A stretch of 64,000 nucleotides of DNA, from positions 1-64,000 of the forward strand of contig JALNZB010000020.1 of assembly GCA_023229545.1 (NCBI GenBank), in the 5' to 3' direction. The notes under the pieces were generated by a model. The model saw only the letters and a program-made list of their open reading frames with translations, made no database searches and was not told where the DNA came from. The stretch is from Sulfuritalea sp. GTDB taxonomy: Bacteria; Pseudomonadota; Gammaproteobacteria; Burkholderiales; Rhodocyclaceae. The first letter of the stretch is position 1. Each line of letters starts with the position of its first letter. Shown here in pieces: positions 1 through 7,176 of this stretch. A program made the position numbers and the translations under genes.

Positions 1-205
1 CCGCGCACACCTCATAGCCGTTCATCAGTGGCATCATGACATCCAGAAACACCAGTTGCGGTCGTTCGCGTTCGATCAGCGCCAACCCTTCCGCACCGTT
101 TACGGCCAGCAGGATTTCCGGCTCGCCTTCCAGGTCTTCCAGGGTTTGCTCAAGCAAGGAGCGGATATGGACCTCATCATCAACAATCGCAATTTTCTTG
201 TTCAT
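1..205 (-). CDS. Response regulator receiver domain (partial, N-terminal part)
   Basis: Only the first ~68 codons are in the window; the 3' part runs off the left edge. The translation starts MNKKIAIVDDEVHIRSLLEQ and continues to a phosphoacceptor motif of the form LVFLDVMMP, which is the normal receiver-domain (CheY-like) fold with the acidic pair DDE near the N-terminus. The ATG lies inside the 3' end of the upstream histidine kinase gene (26-bp overlap), so the two are almost certainly co-transcribed and translationally coupled. It is the likely output partner of the hybrid kinase in the hydrogenase operon. Whether a DNA-binding, GGDEF or other output domain follows cannot be seen. Confidence 0.85.
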   Translation of the reverse strand, partial: MNKKIAIVDDEVHIRSLLEQTLEDLEGEPEILLAVNGAEGLALIERERPQLVFLDVMMPLMNGYEVCA

Positions 206-2000
206 CGTATGCTCCAGTGCTTGTCGCGCGTTGTGGCGTTGTGATTTTCGGTCGGGTTTCGCGCGCCGTCGCGTGCCCCGGCATGATCATGACTTCCAGC
301 GATGGGGTTGCGTTCAGCATGTGTAAATCGACCTTGTCGAGCAAGCTGACGGGAACGACCACCATACCTTTGAAACCTGACTGGATGCGAGTGGGCAGCT
401 CAGCGAGAGGGCAATATTCCAGTTCGCAACGAGCCTTGAAGCCGGCTGGCGCCAGCGCCGAATCCCGCTCCGTCTCGTAGAGCACCAGGAAATGCAGATT
501 TTCCATCTCTGCAATTTCGCCACCACCCAGCAGCCAATGAATATTCTTCAGAAAACGCGCCTCGTCGAGCGGCTTGGCCATGGCCAAATCCCCGCCCGCC
601 GTTTCCCAGCCCGGGATGGCCGATATCACCATGATGGGAATATGCTGCAATTCGGGATCGGCGCGCAGTTTGGCGATGGCGGTGCGCCCGTCCATCACCG
701 GCATGGCGAGATCCATGGTGATCAGGTCGGGGTGAAACTCTTGCGCGGCAACCAGCGCCGCTTGTCCGTCCGCTGCGGCAATGACGTCATGGCCCTGTTC
801 CTGCAACAATTGGGTGAGATAGTCGCGCACGCCGACATCGTCATCCACCACCAGTACCCTGGAATTTTCGTCGATGCTCAACGGTCCCGCCTCATCCGTC
901 GCGGGATGCTGCTCTTCGGCGGCAAAGGTGGCGATGCGCGAGGTGATGTCGGCAATTTCCGCCAGTCTTTCGGCGGCGGGCTGCAGTAACACGGTAAACA
1001 CACTGCCCTTGCCGGGTTGCGATTGCGCCCGGTTTTTCCCGCTGTGCCGCTCGACGATTTCGCGCGAGATCGCCAACCCAAGGCCGGTGCCCTTGGGTTG
1101 GTCGAGCAGGGTGTCGCCATGCTGGGCCTGCTGGAATTTGTCGAAAATGGATTCGGCTTCTTCCTGGGGGAACCCGATTCCGCTGTCGCTGACGTCAATC
1201 TGGATCAGGTTTTCGGAATTGAAAAAGACTCGCACTGTCACCACGCCCCGGTCGGTGAATTTTGCGGCATTGTTGAGCAAGTTAACCAGCACCTGCAACA
1301 TGCGATCGGCATCGCCGACAAAAAGCGGTAATCCGTCGGCAACTTCAACCTTCAGATCGACGTCGGGTTTCTGGTCAAACATGCCGCGTGCCGCGTTGAC
1401 GGCATCACGCACCAATATCCCGACCTGAATCGGTGCGTCACGCCATTCGATGCGCCCTGCCTCGATTTTGGCCAGATCGAGCACATCGTTGATGAGCCGG
1501 GTGAGTCGATCCGACTCCTTGAGGACGATTCCCAGATTTTCCTGAATACGATTGGATTTCCTGGTCAACCCCGCGTCTGTTTTCGCCATGGGCGCAAAGC
1601 TGCGGGAAAACTCGCGCTCAACCAGATGGGCAAACCCCCTGATCGAGGTGAGCGGTGTGCGCAATTCGTGGGAAACCGAGGAGAGAAAATCCGACTTCAG
1701 TTGGTCGAGTTTTTGTAACCGCTGGTTTGCCTCCTCCAGTTCGGTATAGCTGTCGCGCAGCTTTTCTTCGGTCGCCTTGATTTCCCGCAGCGCGGTCTCG
1801 GTGACTTGGGTGGACTGCTGGAGGCGCCCCAGCAAGGCTTCGCTCTTCTCGAACTGCTTGACGACGAGGTCGGCGGTGATTTCTGCGGCTTCGCGCGTGG
1901 TGCGCAACTCCTGCCGCAGCATCTCGTTTTCGGCGAGAACCTCTTCGAGTTGCCGCAGCCGTTTGCCCGGATGAAGGCGGGAATCAGACACAGCAGACAT
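180..2000 (-). CDS. Soluble hybrid sensor histidine kinase with receiver domain
   Basis: A 606-residue protein with no membrane segment. Residues 15-105 look like a coiled coil. HisKA follows with the phosphoacceptor motif SHELRTPL (His111), then HATPase_c with N box NLLNNAAK (~239-247), DSGIGF (~272) and GTGLGLAIS (~304). A receiver domain spans ~381-490 (VLVVDDD at 382, phosphoacceptor Asp430 in TMDLAMP). The last ~110 residues form an extra unrecognised region. No PAS or haem sensor is visible, so the input probably comes from a partner protein. The start was placed at the ATG at 2000, which overlaps the 3' end of the upstream protease gene by 17 bp; the reading frame extends further but that part is low-complexity shadow sequence. 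The context (hydrogenase genes upstream, response regulator downstream) suggests the HoxJ/HupT role of a hydrogen-sensing kinase, by inference. Confidence 0.88.
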   Translation of the reverse strand: MSAVSDSRLHPGKRLRQLEEVLAENEMLRQELRTTREAAEITADLVVKQFEKSEALLGRLQQSTQVTETALREIKATEEKLRDSYTELEEANQRLQKLDQLKSDFLSSVSHELRTPLTSIRGFAHLVEREFSRSFAPMAKTDAGLTRKSNRIQENLGIVLKESDRLTRLINDVLDLAKIEAGRIEWRDAPIQVGILVRDAVNAARGMFDQKPDVDLKVEVADGLPLFVGDADRMLQVLVNLLNNAAKFTDRGVVTVRVFFNSENLIQIDVSDSGIGFPQEEAESIFDKFQQAQHGDTLLDQPKGTGLGLAISREIVERHSGKNRAQSQPGKGSVFTVLLQPAAERLAEIADITSRIATFAAEEQHPATDEAGPLSIDENSRVLVVDDDVGVRDYLTQLLQEQGHDVIAAADGQAALVAAQEFHPDLITMDLAMPVMDGRTAIAKLRADPELQHIPIMVISAIPGWETAGGDLAMAKPLDEARFLKNIHWLLGGGEIAEMENLHFLVLYETERDSALAPAGFKARCELEYCPLAELPTRIQSGFKGMVVVPVSLLDKVDLHMLNATPSLEVMIMPGHATARETRPKITTPQRATSTGAYDEQENCDC

Positions 2001-2439
2001 CGTCGGCAATCTCAGTGGCAACCTCGGAGGCAAGACGCAGGGCCAGTTGCGCCGCAGCTTGCACTGCCTGGGTAGTCGCCTCGCCCTCGTGACCGATGAC
2101 CGTGATGGCAGGCGGCGGGGAATCCAGCACCGCCGGCATGACGCGCAGCAGGTAGGGCAGCCCGGCCTCGTGACCAAAGGTGCCGTTGCATTGACCCGCA
2201 ACCTCGGCGGCGTCGAGCAGGACTATTTCGCCCGGCGCGGTGAAACCCGCCACCGCATCGACGAACACTACGTGGCGACCGTCTTCGAGATAGCGCAGCA
2301 AGCCGAGTCCGCCAAGTCCGCCATCGACGATGTCGACGGATGCGGGGAGTGGTTGCCCCGCCAGGCAGTCGTAAACGCGCGGCCCGAAATCATCGCCATG
2401 CACATGACGGTTGCCGACGCAGATGATGCGGGTTGCCAT
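1984..2439 (-). CDS. Hydrogenase maturation protease (HupD/HyaD family)
   Basis: A 151-residue protein beginning MATRIICVGNRHVHGDDFGP, the typical family start: GNxxxxDDGxG with an acidic residue that coordinates nickel in this family, here Asp17 in the GDDFG context. A second conserved acidic residue lies in VDGGLGGLGLL and a histidine in VIGHEGE near the C-terminus. These enzymes clip the C-terminal peptide of the hydrogenase large subunit after nickel insertion. The ATG overlaps the large-subunit stop codon (ATGA), so it belongs to the same operon. Its presence is notable because the neighbouring large subunit has only a six-residue tail after its last ligand histidine. Confidence 0.87.
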   Translation of the reverse strand: MATRIICVGNRHVHGDDFGPRVYDCLAGQPLPASVDIVDGGLGGLGLLRYLEDGRHVVFVDAVAGFTAPGEIVLLDAAEVAGQCNGTFGHEAGLPYLLRVMPAVLDSPPPAITVIGHEGEATTQAVQAAAQLALRLASEVATEIADDVCCV

Positions 2440-3947
2440 CAGGTGCGGCGGCGCACGGTATGTACCGCGCAGACAAGGCAGGGATCGAAGGAACGGATGA
2501 CATGTCCGGCCTCGATCGGGTTGTCGGGGTCGGCGATTGGCGTGCCGACGATGGCTTCTTCCCAGGCGCCGCGCTGGCCCGTGGAATCGCGCGGCGAGCC
2601 GTTCCAGGCCGTCGGCGTGATGACCTGGTAGCGGGCGATGCGACCGTTTTCGATGCGCACCCAATGGCCGAGCGCGCCGCGAGCGGCTTGCACCAGGCCG
2701 GCGCCTTCGCCATCGGGGACATGGCCGTCGCCGGCGACAACCGGCGCGCCCTGCGTGGCGAGCAACTCCTGCAACCAGACCTCCACGGCCGGCAACATCG
2801 TCGCCGGTCGCGTCAGGCGGGCGAGCTGGCGGGCGAGCGCGCTGGTTCTGCCAGCCGCGACCAGATCAATGAACAGCGGTCGGCCATCGATGACGGCCTC
2901 GGCCAAGGGGCCGGTTTCCACCGCCTGACCGTCGTAGCGCGGCGCCTTGACCCAGGAATAGGCGCGTCCGGCCTGCGCCGAGGCATAAGGGTCGGTTTCG
3001 CCGGCGGCGGGATGCAGCGTGCCGTGGTCGCGGTACCAGGCATGGGAGACATCTTCGGCGATGTGGGTGGCATCGAAGGCGGCAACTGCGGTGCCGCGCG
3101 CAAAGCCGGCGGCGACCAGTTGCCCGCCGGGCGCGACGACGGCGGTCTCTTGCGGCAAGTCGAGCGAGCCATAGGACAGGAAGGCATTGGGGCCGCCGCC
3201 GATGACGTCGAGGCCCGCTTCGCGGCCGAAACGCAGCAGGAAGCCCGTTTCGCTGTCGCGGTGCGCGGCGCTCTCGTCCAGCCAGGCGTCGAGGGCGGCG
3301 CGGCTATCGACTTCGCGCCAGCGTTCGAGCGGGCAGCCGAGCACGCGCCGCTCGTACCAGGCGCGATAGCCGCGCACGAGTTGCAGGCATTGCAGGACAT
3401 CGGCCTGCGACGGGGCGAAGGCGATGCCGCCGGGGACCATGAAAGAGGAATGCGGCCACTGGCCACCGAGCATGGCGATCACTTCAAGCAGTCGCTTGGT
3501 TTCGCGGATCGTGTCGATGGCCGAGCTGCCGGCGGCCGGCGCGTAACGCCGCAGCGCTTCGTCATACAGTGGATGCCGGGCGTGCGCCGCATGGGCGAAG
3601 TCCGTCATGTACATCAGCACCGAATGGCGCACGTCGCTTTGCATATGCTCGACCATCAGCGCCACGTTGCGCACGCGCACCGCATTGTCCGGTGGCGTCA
3701 GGCCGGCGATGGCGTCGAGCGCGCGCGCGGCGGCGGCAAGATGCGTGGTGGAACAAATGCCGCAGATGCGCGGCGTCATTACCAGGCCGTCGAGAGCGCC
3801 GCGACCCTTCATCAGGTTCTCGAAGCCACGGTAGAGAGTGCCGGCGCTCCAGGCGTCGCTGACCCGGCCGTCGGCATACTCGATGCTGACTTCGAGGTCG
3901 CCCTCGACGCGGTTGAAAGGAATGTTGCGAATGATGCGGCTGGTCAT
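2439..3947 (-). CDS. [NiFe]-hydrogenase large subunit, cytosolic (sensory/group 2-like)
   Basis: A 502-residue catalytic subunit. The N-terminal RVEGDL motif (13-18), the L1 nickel-site motif RICGIC (Cys62, Cys65) and the C-terminal L2 motif DPCLVCAVH (Cys490, Cys493, His496) are all intact, so it can carry the NiFe(CN)2CO centre. Only TVRRRT follows His496; large subunits matured by proteolysis usually carry a longer C-terminal peptide, while HupV/HoxC sensor subunits lack one. The gene lies 13 bp after the small subunit and overlaps the protease by ATGA. The absence of HupC/cytochrome b and the presence of kinase and regulator genes downstream favour a hydrogen-sensing rather than a respiratory role; that is inference. 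Confidence 0.9.
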   Translation of the reverse strand: MTSRIIRNIPFNRVEGDLEVSIEYADGRVSDAWSAGTLYRGFENLMKGRGALDGLVMTPRICGICSTTHLAAAARALDAIAGLTPPDNAVRVRNVALMVEHMQSDVRHSVLMYMTDFAHAAHARHPLYDEALRRYAPAAGSSAIDTIRETKRLLEVIAMLGGQWPHSSFMVPGGIAFAPSQADVLQCLQLVRGYRAWYERRVLGCPLERWREVDSRAALDAWLDESAAHRDSETGFLLRFGREAGLDVIGGGPNAFLSYGSLDLPQETAVVAPGGQLVAAGFARGTAVAAFDATHIAEDVSHAWYRDHGTLHPAAGETDPYASAQAGRAYSWVKAPRYDGQAVETGPLAEAVIDGRPLFIDLVAAGRTSALARQLARLTRPATMLPAVEVWLQELLATQGAPVVAGDGHVPDGEGAGLVQAARGALGHWVRIENGRIARYQVITPTAWNGSPRDSTGQRGAWEEAIVGTPIADPDNPIEAGHVIRSFDPCLVCAVHTVRRRT

Positions 3948-3960
3948 GGGCGTCTTTCCT

Positions 3961-4899
3961 TCAGACTTCGGTGGTGCGCTGTTTCAGGCGCTCGGGCGCT
4001 GCCGCCGCCGCCATGACCTTGTACACCATGTAGTGTGCGCGACTGACGCCTTTGGGCAGCGCGAGCGGAATGCCCTCGATGTTGCGCGTCGCAAAAAACG
4101 GATCATCCGAAGGAAACTCCGGGTCGGTGCAACCGAAGCAGGGAACGCCGACGCGTGTCTTCGACGAGCGCTGGTTCCACAGATGCTTGTTGCAGGGGCC
4201 ACCCGTCAGCGGGCCGCGGCAGCCCATGTGGAAGAACAGGCAGCCCTTGTCGCCGAAGGCCTCCTCCTCGACGCGGTATTCGTGATACTCGTTGCGCGTG
4301 CAGCCTTGATGCACCATCGTCCCGTACCAGTCGAGCGGACGCTGGAACTCGTCGAGTTTGAGCGCCGCGCCAGCGGCGAGCGCCAGCAGTGCGTTGCCGA
4401 GCACATCGTGGTGGCAGGGGCAGCCGGCAAGATTGAGCACCGGCGTACCCGCGCGAGCGCGAAAATCGGCGCCCAACAGGCCGCCTTTGTGCGACTGGGT
4501 AAATTGCAGCCCGGTGGCCTCGATCTCGCCACGGGCGCCGAAACCGCCAAAGCTGGCGCAGGTGCCCAGCGCGATCACATGGCTGGCCTGACGGGCCAGC
4601 GCCGCCACCAGATCCTTGCGCGGTCGCCCCGCCCGAGCGTCATACATGCCGGTGCCGGCGGGACCTTGCACCACCGCGCCCTCGACGACGAGAATGTCGA
4701 GCGGCCGGCGGCCCGACATGAGTTCGTCCTGCAAGGCTTCGTGCTGCGCCGGCGAAAGATTCGACAGCGAAGAATGCCAGAGCAGTTCCACTCCCAGCGT
4801 TTGCAGCAAGGTCGGCACGTCGGGCGCCTCGGTGCCGAGAAATGACATCGTGTCGCCGCCGCAACCGCCGGCGTGCATCCAGTAAAGATTAAGCGCCAT
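3961..4899 (-). CDS. [NiFe]-hydrogenase small subunit without Tat signal
   Basis: A 312-residue iron-sulphur subunit starting MALNLYWMHAGGCGGDTM. There is no twin-arginine signal peptide and no C-terminal membrane helix, so the enzyme is cytosolic. The proximal-cluster motif is Cys13-Gly-Gly-Asp16 rather than CxxC, followed by GTCASFGG and GCPCHHD. Downstream cysteines (GCTRNEYHEY, CLFFHMGCRGP, GPCN, CFGC) fit the distal and medial clusters. The ATG at 4899 was preferred to an in-frame TTG two codons upstream. It is the first gene of the operon small-large-protease-kinase-regulator. The sequence style matches group 2 (HupU/HoxB or cyanobacterial-type) small subunits rather than exported group 1 enzymes. 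Confidence 0.88.
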   Translation of the reverse strand: MALNLYWMHAGGCGGDTMSFLGTEAPDVPTLLQTLGVELLWHSSLSNLSPAQHEALQDELMSGRRPLDILVVEGAVVQGPAGTGMYDARAGRPRKDLVAALARQASHVIALGTCASFGGFGARGEIEATGLQFTQSHKGGLLGADFRARAGTPVLNLAGCPCHHDVLGNALLALAAGAALKLDEFQRPLDWYGTMVHQGCTRNEYHEYRVEEEAFGDKGCLFFHMGCRGPLTGGPCNKHLWNQRSSKTRVGVPCFGCTDPEFPSDDPFFATRNIEGIPLALPKGVSRAHYMVYKVMAAAAAPERLKQRTTEV

Positions 4900-5267
4900 G
4901 GTCAATTCGCTTCAGTAAATGATTGAGTAGCCCGGACCGGATTATCCAGTCCCGCTAACTGCGCCGACGTGGAATATGTCACTTGTCGTGACACCTTTGC
5001 TCAAAATGCCTTGCGGGAAAATCCTGAACCACTGCCCCCCAACGAGATCGGTAGCTGATTGCCGACTGCCGTTGGTTGATCGTTAGCGAAGCCGAAATAC
5101 CGTGTTCGCTGCCGCATCAAGAAGAGCAATAGCCCAATGGTATCGCATTTATTGGGCATTCGGCTGGCAGGCTAGAGTTGCTTTTCAGCCCATGGAACGC
5201 GGCGATTACCCTGATAATCCTGGACGCAGGTTTCATTTTTAACCCAGTCTCAGAAGGAGGAGCCACC
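4900..5267. other. Divergent intergenic region between the hydrogenase operon and the PEBP gene
   Basis: About 370 bp with no convincing gene. It should hold the promoters for the minus-strand hydrogenase operon and the plus-strand PEBP gene. A perfect inverted repeat lies at 4977-4993. The plus-strand gene has a strong ribosome binding site (AGAAGGAGG) at about 5251-5260. No tRNA or riboswitch was recognised. Confidence 0.6.
4977..4993. promoter_or_regulatory. Inverted repeat TGTCAC-N5-GTGACA upstream of the hydrogenase operon
   Basis: A perfect 6-5-6 inverted repeat (TGTCACTTGTCGTGACA) about 80 bp upstream of the small-subunit start codon. The size and symmetry fit a dimeric regulator half-site pair of the kind bound by CRP/FNR- or GntR-type proteins. 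No protein can be assigned from the sequence alone. Confidence 0.45.
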
Positions 5268-5828
5268 ATGATTCGTTCCCATTTTTTGTTTGCGGTCGGG
5301 CTAGCCCTGGCCGGCAGCGCCAGCGCCGACGCGTTCAGGCTGTCCAGCGCCGACATCAAGGCCAATGCGCCGATCGCCGACGAGCAGGTATTCGCCGGCT
5401 TCGGTTGCAGCGGCAAGAACATCTCTCCCGCGCTGAAGTGGTCGGGCGCGCCCAAGGGCACCAAGAGCTTTGCCCTGCTGGTGCACGACCCGGATGCGCC
5501 GACCGGCGGCGCCGGCTGGTGGCATTGGGTGGTGACCAACATTCCGGCGGATGCGGCCGAATTGCCCAAGGGCGCCGGCAAGGCCGACAGTTCGGCGCTG
5601 CCCGGGGGCGCGGCGCAGATCAATACCGATTTCGGCGGCCCCGGCTGGGGCGGTCCCTGCCCGCCGGTCGGCGACAAGCCGCATCGCTACCGCTTTACGC
5701 TGCATGCGCTCAAGGTGGACAAGCTGGACCTGCCGGCCGGCGCGACGGCGTCGCTGGCCGGGTTCATGGTCAATGCCAATTCGATAGGCAGGGCGACGCT
5801 GACCGGCAGGTACGGGCGAGGGAAGTAA
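5268..5828 (+). CDS. YbhB/YbcL (PEBP, Raf-kinase-inhibitor-like) family periplasmic protein
   Basis: A 186-residue protein with a clear signal peptide (MIRSHFLFAVGLALAGSASA, cleavage near residue 20). The PEBP signature is present: VHDPDAPTG followed by GGAGWWHWVVTNIP, then a GP-rich stretch, GGPGWGGPCPP, and HRYRFTLHAL. The family binds phosphatidylethanolamine or small anions, but the bacterial function is not established. The ATG at 5268 is chosen because it has a strong Shine-Dalgarno AGAAGGAGG and starts directly with the signal peptide. It is a single-gene unit, divergent from the hydrogenase operon. Confidence 0.9.
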   Translation: MIRSHFLFAVGLALAGSASADAFRLSSADIKANAPIADEQVFAGFGCSGKNISPALKWSGAPKGTKSFALLVHDPDAPTGGAGWWHWVVTNIPADAAELPKGAGKADSSALPGGAAQINTDFGGPGWGGPCPPVGDKPHRYRFTLHALKVDKLDLPAGATASLAGFMVNANSIGRATLTGRYGRGK

Positions 5829-5844
5829 GGGGGGCGCGATCACG

Positions 5845-5889
5845 ATCCAACGCTACTCGCCCAGCGTCCGGTGGAATGATGGGTTCGGC
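5845..5889 (-). other. Short attC-like element (weak)
   Basis: On the minus strand this runs from GCCGAAC to GTTGGAT. The latter fits the integron core-site consensus GTTRRRY; the former only approximates RYYYAAC. On the plus strand it contains CGCCCAGCGTCCGGTG, close to CGCGCAGCGTCCAGTG inside the better attC-like element at 8845-8932. It is shorter than usual attC sites, so it may be a truncated site marking the downstream end of a cassette block. Confidence 0.3.
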
Positions 5890-5907
5890 CACGCGGATTC
5901 ACAAAGT

Positions 5908-5958
5908 AAGTAAAACCATTCCTTTGATCGGCATGGGTGCAGGAGTGGGCTGACGAGG
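5908..5958. repeat. 51-bp direct repeat, left copy
   Basis: A near-identical copy (one substitution near the end) occurs at 10485-10536 in the same orientation. It starts AAGTAAAACCATTCCTTTGA and ends at CGAGGC. The two copies flank the block of DUF1697, VOC, HEPN/DUF262 and TIR-like genes. Confidence 0.85.
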
Positions 5959-6049
5959 CGCTTTGCGCCGCTCATGTCCCCCGTCGCCGGCCTTCGGCCG
6001 CCGCCTCCTCCTTTACTTCGCTGCGCAAAGCGCCTCACCAGCCCACTCC
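5942..6049. repeat. Long inverted repeat (27-nt arms) between genes
   Basis: Arms at 5942-5968 and 6023-6049 match in 25 of 27 positions when one is reverse-complemented (starting GGAGTGGGCTG and ending CAGCCCACTCC), separated by 54 nt of GC-rich sequence. The left arm overlaps the 51-bp direct repeat. Transcribed RNA would form a long stable hairpin. Together with 5829-6146 it fills a stretch of ~320 bp in which no gene was recognised. Confidence 0.75.
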
Positions 6050-6146
6050 GGAAACGCATTGGCTGTTCGTCGATGCAAGGCACCGGCATGTTCCGCGAAA
6101 AGCGGCCAGGGTTGGGCGTCGTGGCCGCAGGAGTGGGCGACATGGT

Positions 6147-6674
6147 CTATGCGCTCAATTCGACAAGGCGCGACATGGTATTGAAGTTCCTCGTTGTCGC
6201 AGCAACCTTGAGCTTGCGCTCAAAGAAGTTGTTGGTGAACTTTGAATCGCTATGCCTGGTTGCGTACAGCGTATAGATAGTGCTACCGACTACTCTTACG
6301 TCGTCAGGAGAAAAGCCGAGTCGGCGGAAGTCTTCGACAAGAGACGGCGCAGGAGGCGACGCAAGCAGGGAGAAGTAGGTGCGGGAAGCAGCAGCTAGCG
6401 GAAACGGGTTGCCGGCCAGAACGCCTTTGAGTTCCTGGTGGGTTCTGACGACTACTTCAAGTTCGGCGCCAACTTCCATGGCGATTACTTCATGCACCAG
6501 GGACTGAAGCGATTCACGGTCTGCCGTGGCTTTCGCAACGACGTTTCCGCTTTGAATATATGTCTGAACATCGAGCAACCCGGCGCTGGCGAGGGCCGTG
6601 CGCAAGGTGGCCATTGGCACCTTGTTCTTTCCCGTCGGTGTGACACCCCGCAAGAGGATTGCGTAGGTCTTCAC
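6147..6674 (-). CDS. DUF1697 family protein
   Basis: A 175-residue protein. The N-terminus (KTYAILLRGVTPTGKNKVPM) matches the DUF1697 hallmark LLRGxNxxGxxxxxM, and the central YIQSGNVV is equally typical. The molecular function of the family is unknown. The start is a GTG at 6674, four bases after a strong AAGGAGG; the ATG two bases before the GTG is out of frame and followed at once by a stop. It lies 23 bp downstream of the VOC gene on the same strand and could be co-transcribed. It belongs to the cassette-like block bounded by the 51-bp direct repeats. Confidence 0.85.
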   Translation of the reverse strand: MKTYAILLRGVTPTGKNKVPMATLRTALASAGLLDVQTYIQSGNVVAKATADRESLQSLVHEVIAMEVGAELEVVVRTHQELKGVLAGNPFPLAAASRTYFSLLASPPAPSLVEDFRRLGFSPDDVRVVGSTIYTLYATRHSDSKFTNNFFERKLKVAATTRNFNTMSRLVELSA

Positions 6675-6697
6675 ATGACCTCCTTGAGAGATGCCTG

Positions 6698-7093
6698 TCA
6701 TTCCGCGCGATGGCAGACAGCCTCTATGCGGTTGCCAAACGGGTCATGGAGAAAGGCGCCGAAGTAGTTGGCGTGATAGTGCGGACGGAAGCCGGGTGCA
6801 CCATTGTCCTTGCCGCCATTGGCCAGACCGGCGGAATAGAAGGCAGCCACTTGTGCCCGGTTAGTTGCTTTGAAACACCAGTGGCGCTTTTCGTCGAAAT
6901 TGGCCTCGGCTGACTCATAGACCGCCAAGCAGGAATGAAAGTCTTCAATGTCGCTACAGCGCACGCCGTAGCCAAGTGCGCCAGGACGATCATAGACTTT
7001 GGCGACACCAAGCGCGGCCATCACGGCGTCGTAAAACGGACGAGCATTCTCGATGCTCGGAACGGAAATGGAAACGTGGTCGAGGACCAGCAT
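6698..7093 (-). CDS. VOC family (glyoxalase/dioxygenase fold) protein
   Basis: A 131-residue protein beginning MLVLDHVSISVPSIENARPF, the usual vicinal-oxygen-chelate start with a metal-ligand His near position 6. The C-terminal half contains HYHANYFGAFLHDPFGNRIE, matching the second beta-alpha-beta-beta-beta module with a final metal-ligand Glu. The substrate is unknown. The ATG at 7093 was chosen over an upstream in-frame GTG because it is where the conserved domain starts. The gene follows an attC-like element, so it may have arrived as a cassette. Confidence 0.82.
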   Translation of the reverse strand: MLVLDHVSISVPSIENARPFYDAVMAALGVAKVYDRPGALGYGVRCSDIEDFHSCLAVYESAEANFDEKRHWCFKATNRAQVAAFYSAGLANGGKDNGAPGFRPHYHANYFGAFLHDPFGNRIEAVCHRAE

Positions 7094-7098
7094 GGAAA

Positions 7099-7176
7099 GG
7101 TCAGCGGTTGAACTCACCGGCGCCGCGCGGCCTTATCGCGCAGTGCCCGTGTGGACTGCCGGGTCATGCGTTTAGT
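7099..7176 (-). other. attC-like integron recombination element (degenerate)
   Basis: It lies at the 3' end of the HEPN-like gene, whose stop codon falls inside the element (GACTAAACG). On the minus strand the centre reads CACTGCGCGATAAGGCCGCG followed by CGGCGCCGGTGAGTTCAACC. This matches the layout and sequence of the element at 8845-8932 (GCTGCGCGATGAAGCTGCGC then AGCGCCGATCACCTTGAACG). The outer core site GTTRRRY is not intact, so it may be decayed. Confidence 0.45.

Noticed and set aside
180..2201. Longer N-terminus for the hybrid kinase (673 residues)
   Set aside because: The extra 67 residues are arginine-rich shadow sequence of the overlapping protease gene; the conserved protein starts at 2000.
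2433..4016. Plus-strand open frame of 527 codons over the hydrogenase genes
   Set aside because: Antisense shadow of the hydrogenase large subunit; low-complexity Arg/Gly/Ala composition with no known motif.
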